This document shows, piece after piece, positions 57,322 through 64,000 of a stretch of 64,000 bases of DNA. Each line of letters begins with the position of its first letter. Positions within the stretch are counted from its first letter, which is position 1. The position numbers were made by a program, and so were the translations under genes. This DNA comes from Impatiens glandulifera (taxonomy: Eukaryota > Streptophyta > Magnoliopsida > Ericales > Balsaminaceae), in NCBI RefSeq assembly GCF_907164915.1, contig NC_061863.1, positions 23,451,710 through 23,515,709 on the forward strand. The letters are read 5' to 3'. The notes under the pieces are model-generated. The model ran no database searches and had not been told where the DNA came from. It worked only from the letters and a program-made list of their open reading frames with translations.

Positions 57322-60300
57322 ATGAATATAGTGATATGGAACATAAGGGGACTCAATGACCCTCTAAAATATAAAGAAATCAGGAGGATCATTGAGAATT
57401 AGAAGATCACTATTATGTGTATTCTTGAGACAAAAGTCAAAAGTCGGAACATTGAGAAGGTTAGTAAATTGTGTATTGATAGTAGCTGGGAAATCATGCA
57501 CAACTCAAATGACAAAACGGGCAGAATCTGGGTTATTTGGGATAACAAAGTTGTTGAGGTGATGACTCTTTTTTCGAATGATCAAGCAATCCTGGTGGAG
57601 GTCAAAAACAGAATCACAAGAATCGTGTTTAATCTTGCTATTGTCTATGGTAGCAACTCAAGCACGGACAGAAGACTCCTCTGGAATTGTCTTAGAAACT
57701 GGATCGGTATTGATAAATCTTGAGCTGTCCTCGGTGATTATAACGTAACCAGAAACGAATCTGATCGTAGCCCAGAATCTGAAATTACTCGGGATATGAT
57801 TGAATTTAATGACTGCATCAGAGATATGGGTTGTATCGAGCCTACCAATTCTAGGAACTTCTTCACTTGGTCTTCTACGAGAGGGAATGAGCAAATTAGA
57901 AAAAGTAGAATTGACAGATGTCTGGTAAATGAGAACTGGATTAACCAATTTCCGAGAAGTCAACTTCATGTTTTGAATCTGGGTATATCTGATCACTGCC
58001 CGATTAAATTGTTCTGGGAAAAGGAAGAAAGGTTCAAAAGGCCCTTTAAATTTTTCAATTTCTGGATGGATAACGATAAATTCAAGGGTATCCTCAAAAG
58101 CGTATGGTCAACAGATGTTAGAGGTTCTAACATGTACAGGGTTTCTGAGAAGCTTAAGCTCCTGAAGAATCATCTCCAAAGCTTTGACAAGAAGAAGTTC
58201 AACAATATCTCCAATAGAGTTCTGGCTGCTAGAGAAGAACTGGAAGAGGTTCAGAAAAAGTTATTAAGGGATTATAGTGATGAACAAGTCAATGAAACAG
58301 AAAGATATGCGCTTGAAAACTTCAGGAAGCTGAGTCTACTTGAAGAGAATTTTGTTAGACAGAAATCAAGATAGAGCTGGCTTTCGTTGGGTGATAAAAA
58401 CACAGCTTTCTTCTACAGAAAATGCAAGGCTAGAAACATGAGAAACAATGTGTACAGGCTGAAGAATGATAATGGTGAATATGTTCAGGGTCAAAAGGGT
58501 GTCCAAGATCTGGCTATTGATTTCTATAAGCAGCTTATGGGTACAAGAAAGCAGCATCAAAGTCACTTGAATACCTTGTATCAAATTATTAATAGGAAAA
58601 TCTCTGCAGAAGATAGTCGCGAGTTGATAAGGGTGGTCAAGAAGGTTGAGGTTAAAGAAGCTCTGTTTAGTATTGATGGGAATAAAAGCCAGGTCCTGAT
58701 GGGTTTAATGCACAGTTCTTTAAAGATAATTGGTCGGTTGTGGGTAAAGATGTTACTGATGGGGTTCTGGAGTTTTTCAAAAACAGGAAGATGTTAAAGC
58801 AATGGAATATAGCGGTCCTAACCTTGATCCCCAAAATTGCGGTACCTGAGAAAGTACAAGATTTCAGACCAATTTCCTGCTGCAATGTGATTTATAAAAT
58901 AATTTCAAAAATCATTTCTAAACGTTTTAAAAATGTTATAGGAAAAATAATAAATCTTAATCAATCTGCATTCATCCCCGGTAGGACAATCTCTCATAAT
59001 ATTCTTCTCATGCAGAGCCTATTAAAAGGCTACGGGAAAAAGAAAATATCCCCGAGAATGACTTTCAAAATAGATATCAAGAAAGATTTTGACTCTGTTA
59101 GATGGGAAGCCATTCGAGACTTTATGGTTGTTTCTGCTTTTCCTATGATTTTTATCGATTGGATTATGCAATGCGTTTCATCATCCTACTTTGTTGTTAG
59201 CGTCAATGGATTCCACAGAGGCTATTTCAAGGGTGAAAACAGGGTAAGTCAAGGGGACCCCCTCTCTTCTTACCTTTTCATAGCTATCATGGCGATCTTT
59301 GAGAGCATCTTCGCGATGTTCCGAAAGAATCGTCCATACATCTTTCACACATTCTGTGAGGTAGAGGAGGTAACACATTTATGCTTTGCTGACGATTTGT
59401 TCATTCTAGCGCACGCGGACGTTGATTCCATTAAAACTATTAGTGCTGCACTAACGTTCTTTTTTGAGGTAACAAGTTTAACTATTAATGAAATTAAAAG
59501 TGTGGCATTTTATGGAGGCGTGAAGGACGAAACAAAACAGGACATCTTCAACATCATGGGCATCAAGGAAGGCAGCTTTCCCATAAGGTACTTAGGAATT
59601 CCGTTAACTGCGAAGCAGAACGAGATCTCATACTGCAAGCCGCTGATTGAAAAGGTAAAAAACACGATATCTGGCTGGGCAGCGAAAAAACTTTTTTATG
59701 CAGGGAGGATCGAACTTATCAAAACCGTGGTTATGGGCATAGTTGACTATTGGGCGCAGTAAATGGTCATTCCGAAGAAGGTAATGAAGAACTCGACACA
59801 CTGATGAGAAACTTTATCTGGGGTAATAGTGGAAGAGGAGGAAAGAAAGTCAAATGGACCGCTCTCTGCAAACCGAAGGACGAGGGAGGCATCGACTTGA
59901 AGAACTGTATCGAGTGGAACAAGGCTCTAACCTTCAAGCATCTGTGGGCTTTGGAGCGCAATCAGGAGTCACTATGGATCAAATGGGTACATACGAGATT
60001 TATGAAACACGAAACCAGCATCTGGACCTGCAAAATTCACGAAGGTATGAGCTGGTCTCTAAAAATGATTCTTAAACTAAGAAGCGATATTTCAGATCTT
60101 TATGACATCCGACTAGGGGACGGGAAAGACACTCTATTCTGGCACGACCCTTGGTTTGAAAACCAGCCTATCATCGACAAGGAGCAGTTTCAAAATACTC
60201 GTATCAGAAGGGACTGCGCAATAGCGAAAATCAAAGACATCAAATACGGGAATTGGAACTTGCTCTTGAGAAGAATTCCAGAAGGAAAGAGGATACTTGA

Positions 60301-60919
60301 TCATATAAGTAACATACAACTACACGACAGACCGAATATTCATGAATGGAAAGCTGAGGACAATGGGAAGCTGGTATTGAAGAAAATATGGGAGGTAATC
60401 CGGGAAAAAGCGCAGAAAGTAGAATGGGCTCCTCTTGTATGGTCAACGAAGATTATCACTCGACACCAGTTCATCCTATGGCTCGCCTTCTGGGAAAGAC
60501 TCAGCACACGTGATCGTATCAGTAAGTATATGAGCATCCCGGACGCGAGCTATCTTCTATGCATAGGAAATGAAGAAACCATAGATCACCTATTCGGGAG
60601 CTGTTGTATTGCTTCGGAGTTTTGGGACAGATTCTATAAAAGCCTGGAGCTGATCAGTTTCCCGAGCGAATGGAATGAAATCAAAGAAGCGGCACTACTC
60701 AAAGCCAAGGGAAATAGATTTGCAACAAGCGTGTTCAAGTGCGGCTTTGGAGCAGTGGTGTATAACATTTGGCAAGAACGGAATGCAAGGGTATATGACA
60801 GAACCCGCAGGAGCATTGGCGAGTTATGGAAAGATATTGTATCGGATTGCAGCGCCCTCGCGGGAATGTGGAGAGGAATTCCAAGCACGAAGCAGAACTG
60901 GAATATGTGTAGGAACTAG
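57322..60919 (+). pseudogene. LINE ORF2: endonuclease, reverse transcriptase, zf-RVT, with lesions
   Basis: ORF2 protein nicks DNA and reverse-transcribes the LINE RNA at the nick. The ATG at 57322 overlaps the ORF1 TGA. Endonuclease: MNIVIWNIRGLNDP, LETKVKS, GDYNV, RIDRCLVN and SDHCPIKL (57988). RT: FRPISCCNVIYKIISK, SAFIPGRTISHNIL, DIKKDFDSVRWE, SQGDPLSSYLF and catalytic FADD (59385-59396). A C-terminal zf-RVT region follows (HQFILWLAFWERLSTRDRI, CIGNEETIDHLFGSC). Length, about 1,200 codons, is normal. Lesions: TAG 57400-57402, TGA 57721-57723, TAG 58372-58374, a one-base loss near 58692 in the SPGPDG motif, and two more shifts near 59760-59795. All domains remain recognisable. Confidence 0.9.
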
Positions 60920-61119
60920 AATTTACCGTTTTTTAAACTCACTAGAATTGAAAGCATTGTAAACAGATAATTCATTTACGTTTTTAGCTTTTATTCAGAA
61001 TGTTACGACTTCAAAATCATTCTAGGCATGTCTAGAATGATCTCTTAAACTCGTGGTTTTTTTTCCCGTTTTTGGTAATTTTTAATGAAATGACGCTAAG
61101 TCGTTTTCCCCAAAAAAAA
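60920..61119 (+). other. 3' end and A-tail of the big LINE
   Basis: About 190 bases after ORF2 ending GGTAATTTTTAATGAAATGA...CGTTTTCCCC and nine As. The same tail, slightly changed, ends the half-LINE at 34036. Confidence 0.85.
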
Positions 61120-61120
61120 A

Positions 61121-62636
61121 GAGATTGTACTTATCAAGGAGAAAATACAAAGCATAATAGTCTAGCTTAACATTCATTATCTCTAAAACTGGAATTTACA
61201 CAAGAATGATGAATATAGAGTGATAGTAAAATGGTCTGTTGCAATAATGAGGGAGTTAACGAATGCTCCTAAATTGAAGACTTATAATATAAAAAATAAT
61301 TCTACATGAAAAATTAATGAAGTCTGGAAAAATAACATTGGTAAAAAGGTTGAAGATCATGCATACAATGGAAAATTCTATTTGAGAATGTACAAACAAA
61401 GGTGGAGGTAGTAAATTCTCCTTTTGAATTTAAATAATCTACTGTAGTAGAAAAAAATTGTGTTAGAGAATGGGAAAATGTAGTGGTGAGAAACTACATA
61501 TGAAATAATAAAGTTTTCTTCATAGTCACCCAAGAGACACTTATGAAGCAATGGGAAAAGAGATTAGAGAAAATTTTAGCAAATGTACATGATCTCTACT
61601 TTCTGAAATTTAAGAAGTGATCAAATTTGTATGAAATTCTAAAAAATGAGCATACATATATTGGATCTAACTACATGAAGTTGGAAAATAGTCTGAAGAT
61701 TTTAACCTATTAATCAAGCCTAAGGAAACAACTCAAATATGGTTCAAACTTTAGAATATCCATGCACACATGTATAATGTAGAAGCTCTTAGTTATATTG
61801 CAAGTTTATTGGGTACACCATTATACATGGACCCAATTACTAAAGGAGGAGAGAACTTATCATTTGCTAGAATTAGCATTGAGATGCATCCCAGAAGCAC
61901 ATTGCCGAATAATATGACAATAGTAGACATAAAAGGAAAATCAACTATCATGAAAAACATTTGTAAGTGTGGTCATACAAATACACTTTCTGCAATAGCT
62001 TCCAACATGCAAGCCCAAATTGTGATTTGGCTATGGAAAAAGATTAAAAAAATCATAAAAGCCAGAAAGTAAAGATGTAGGAAAATAAAACAGAGGGGAT
62101 TATTATAAAAAAAATGTGGTTAAAGAACATAAAACAGAAGATAAAGAAAATTATGTACAAGAATAAAGAATTACAAAGAAGGAGGTGGAACCTCAACCTA
62201 ATCACGTTGAAGAGATAGTTGAAGAATCTCAATCAAATCAAGTTAAAGTGGTTATTGATGAAAATAGAGAGTAAGATACTCAAGTTAATCAAGAGGAAGA
62301 AGAGAATTTTAAGGTTGATATAGAGGAATCCAAAGTTGCTGAGAATTCTAAAGCTGAAGCTGAAGGAAATAAAGACAATGATCTCGAAATTCAAGTTGAG
62401 AACAATAAGGTGAAAACCCCAGAATTCTGAAGAATAATTCTTTCTATTAAATCAGAACGAGTTCATATAATGAAAAAAAATCAAAATGATAATAGGCACT
62501 ATTCATCAACCTCTTCAGTTCATTCCCCTTTCCTTGCAAAAGGAAGGATAAGGGGAAGAGGAAGACAACCTGTTAAAACATCAAATTGATATGGAAATAA
62601 AAATCCTGATTGGGATAATTAGGATTTGATACAGTT
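61121..62636 (+). mobile_element. Older DUF4283-family LINE, 3' part
   Basis: Continues 50791-51613 after the nested LINE, starting at the duplicated target AGAGATTGTAC. It carries the rest of ORF1 and ends where a gypsy LTR begins. Any ORF2 or tail would lie beyond the gypsy element, outside the window. Confidence 0.82.
61131..62600 (+). pseudogene. ORF1 of the older LINE, broken
   Basis: Collinear with the half-LINE ORF1 at 34195-36026: MRELTNAPKLKTYNIKNNST, VEDHAYNGKFYLR, the DUF4283 region (about 61450-61680), TQIWFKL then TAG, and MYNVEALSYIASLLGTPLYM with RISIEMHPRSTLP (61770-61920). The zinc-knuckle region is damaged (CKCGHTN). An acidic tail and a short basic GRIRGRGRQP end follow (62540-62572). 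Stops and shifts are frequent. Confidence 0.8.
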
Positions 62637-63143
62637 TGTAATAACTGTTACTCATATGTTTGATTGTGCTAGGGTCTAAAATCAAGGTCTCGGTCCTAGA
62701 ATAATTCCAGCAACCTTTCTCGGCACCCGTTCTCGGTCCTATTATGCACATGGGCCAGATTTCTATTTTGTTGTTTTAATATTTTGTTTTGCTTTCCTTT
62801 TTTATTTTATAAACCGAATTATGTTATTTCTAATAGTTTTTGTAACCGAATATTATGGGGCAAGACATCACCTATATAAGGCTGTTCTTTCTTCCCCAAA
62901 GACCCATGAATGGAATAATGAAGATATGAACTTCGGCCCTATTTGTCTATTATTATTTACTATGGACTGTTTGACATAGACAAACAGTATTTCTCTTCGC
63001 ACCCTTGGTTCTTCTATCCCCTCCCCCCAAATTCTCTATCAAAACCTTCTATTGCCCTTTGATTATACAATTTCCACCGGTCCTAAAGATTAAGACCTTG
63101 ATTCTTGAACCCATGAACACACCTTACGAAACAAGTCGTAACA
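62637..63143 (+). repeat. 5' LTR of the gypsy element
   Basis: 507 bp from TGTAATAACTG to TCGTAACA, with TG...CA ends. It holds a strong TATA box in its second half. Its end is fixed by the primer site five bases further on; its start is inferred from the TGT...ACA symmetry. Confidence 0.7.
62873..62879 (+). promoter_or_regulatory. TATA box in the gypsy LTR
   Basis: CACCTATATAAGGCTG is a textbook plant TATA context, placed mid-LTR as expected for the U3/R promoter. Confidence 0.7.
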
Positions 63144-63147
63144 TTCT

Positions 63148-63160
63148 TGGTATCAAAGCA
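63148..63160 (+). other. Primer-binding site of the gypsy element
   Basis: TGGTATCAAAGCA, close to the initiator tRNA-Met complement, just after the LTR. Confidence 0.75.
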
Positions 63161-63200
63161 AGACGATCCTCAAATGAAAGAAACCCGGTAGCAAACAAAG

Positions 63201-64000
63201 ATGGACGCTCTTAAGACCCTACTCGAAGGGCTGTCCCAACAATATGCCTCAATGCAAACTGCCCTACAACAACACATGACCGAATCGGCTGCCATGCATG
63301 CGTCCCTTAAACAACAGATGGCCGAACTAAGCAATAATATGGACAGAAGGTATGCTGCTGGAAAAAGCTTGACAGCTATTGAAAGAAGTGCGTTTAATAA
63401 TGGCCAAGATCCCTACACCCGACCCTATGTTAATGCTTTTTGCTACCTTCCTCCAACCCGACTCACAAATGGTAATATTCCTGAATTTATTGGGACCGAT
63501 TTGGAGGGCTGTCTCTTGTTTGCCAAGCAAGTCTTTAGGGTGGGCAAGAGGAATGAGGCCACAAAGCTGGACATTGTCCGCACTCACTTCACAAAAGAGG
63601 CAAGAAAGTGGCATGAATCATATTTGCAGAATCGCAACTATATGGTAGCCTTCACATGGCATCTATTCAAGAAAGATCTCTTGCTGCGATTCGGTCGCAG
63701 GCCTTTGTACAATGCCAAGAAGCCGCTGCTGCCCAAACCATGCAATATTAACACAGCTTGGCCGAGCACAAACCGGACAACCGATCCCAAGGAAGACCTG
63801 TGTTATACTTACAATGAAAATTGGGAGCCCAATCATAGGTATAAATCCAAAATATGCATGGTCCCGGCTAATCATCAAGAAGTCCAAGAACTCGTTCAAG
63901 AACCCGTCCAAGAATTAGGTTTTTATGACCCATCTTTGCTGCTTGAGACAGGGGACAAACGTGTCATTACTTTGCACACTTTCACAGTCCAGCAGGGTAC
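63201..64000 (+). CDS. Ty3/gypsy Gag, partial, open at window end
   Basis: Structural Gag protein of a gypsy element. The ATG at 63201 (MDALKTLLEGLSQQY) opens a frame with no stop to the window edge, about 266 codons. It has a glutamine-rich N-terminal coil, then the retrotransposon Gag core (FIGTDLEGCLLFAKQVF, THFTKEARKWHESYL, FTWHLFKKDLLLRFG). The usual second half of the core seems to be deleted after LLLRFG. The zinc-knuckle equivalent reads LCYTYNENWEPNHRYKSKI, where two of the expected cysteines are Tyr, so it is probably non-functional. The open frame suggests a younger element than the others here. Confidence 0.75.
   Translation, partial: MDALKTLLEGLSQQYASMQTALQQHMTESAAMHASLKQQMAELSNNMDRRYAAGKSLTAIERSAFNNGQDPYTRPYVNAFCYLPPTRLTNGNIPEFIGTDLEGCLLFAKQVFRVGKRNEATKLDIVRTHFTKEARKWHESYLQNRNYMVAFTWHLFKKDLLLRFGRRPLYNAKKPLLPKPCNINTAWPSTNRTTDPKEDLCYTYNENWEPNHRYKSKICMVPANHQEVQELVQEPVQELGFYDPSLLLETGDKRVITLHTFTVQQG

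Larger units (their letters stand above)
52401..57325 (+). pseudogene. LINE ORF1, exceptionally long, with stops and one frameshift
   Basis: Encodes the RNA-binding ORF1 protein. The ATG at 52401 (MTGTRPSSVVTRAR) is the start; an in-frame TTG at 52383 is not used. Residues 1 to about 880 are low-complexity, Ser/Gly/Asn-rich, with no known domain and two internal repeats. WSMRKNEIANLIGLRNQMKK begins the conserved part, followed by DUF4283 (about 1020-1105) and a CCHC knuckle, CIWCSTFTHATNKC (about 1202-1215), that fits CX2CX4HX4C. The frame is open to TAG at 55761-55763, where relatives have Trp (QIW). It then continues to about 56342, where a one-base loss shifts it, then passes TAG at 56360 and TAG at 56876 to the TGA at 57323-57325. 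With one base restored the span is divisible by three, about 1,641 codons. ORF2 starts in the ATGA overlap. Confidence 0.88.
51614..61119 (+). mobile_element. Full-length LINE, 9.5 kb, nested in the older LINE
   Basis: The 11-bp duplication AGAGATTGTAC lies at 51603-51613 and 61120-61130, and the 3' end has a run of As. Leader (to 52400), ORF1 (52401-57325), ORF2 (57322-60919) and a 200-bp 3' end are all present, so this is a full-length target-primed insertion. At 9.5 kb it is longer than usual plant L1-type LINEs because of ORF1. Both ORFs carry several stops or frameshifts, so it cannot move unaided. The host LINE is a relative of the same DUF4283 family. Confidence 0.93.
62637..64000 (+). 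mobile_element. Ty3/gypsy LTR retrotransposon, left end
   Basis: 5' LTR, tRNA-Met-like primer site and a gag frame in order, running off the window. It is inserted in the older LINE. The TSD cannot be checked because the right end lies outside. Confidence 0.82.

Noticed and set aside
63327..63614. Minus-strand 95-codon frame at the gypsy gag
   Set aside because: Antisense of the gag frame, which reads open on the plus strand with recognisable Gag motifs.

Overview
This is a repeat-rich window from a flowering plant nuclear genome, most likely a eudicot. It holds a subfamily-XII (FLS2/EFR/XA21-type) LRR receptor kinase gene with one kinase intron, two CYP749A-like cytochrome P450 genes with GT-AG introns, and layers of plant transposable elements (Ty1/copia, Ty3/gypsy, LINE, hAT, Mutator, MITE, SINE). 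Nothing in it is bacterial. The species cannot be named from the sequence. Motifs, exon borders, LTR ends and target-site duplications (TSDs) were read by eye; no database was searched.

Host genes. At 994-4318 lies an LRR receptor kinase whose reading frame is broken by a perfect 32-bp tandem duplication. At 31209-33503 (minus) lies an intact five-exon P450 gene encoding 511 residues. At 20792-24339 (minus) lies a decayed relative of that gene: it has three nonsense codons, a frameshift, no intron 2, and a 1.2-kb inverted-repeat element sitting between two copies of one exon segment. These are the only ordinary host genes seen.

Mobile elements in order: a minus-strand copia (4735-9222); a TNT1-like copia (9851-15013); a hAT element with an 8-bp TSD (15315-19173) carrying a nested solo LTR (15956-17527), itself carrying an array of hairpin repeats; a Mutator-type MITE (19722-20081); a decayed LINE (about 25000-29066) ending in a small hAT-like MITE; a minus-strand LINE copy with ORF1 only (34036-36370); a copia element (36488-44709) with a second, deleted copia nested inside it (37724-41396); a Mutator remnant with Ulp1-like and MuDRA-like fragments (about 44859-46986); a SINE (50549-50690); an old ORF1-type LINE split by a 9.5-kb younger LINE of a related family (51614-61119); and the left end of a Ty3/gypsy element inserted in the old LINE and running off the window (62637-64000).

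The most unusual parts are: the large LINE, whose ORF1 spans about 1,640 codons and overlaps ORF2 as ATGA; the ORF1-only relatives that share its 5' CGGCAC-type tandem repeats and its 3' tail, which suggests a LINE/half-LINE partnership; the 28-bp hairpin-repeat array in the solo LTR; and the match of the MITE ends to the terminal repeat of the Ulp1-bearing Mutator remnant. Almost all transposon reading frames are broken, so I infer that the window is an inactive nested-repeat region around a few host genes.
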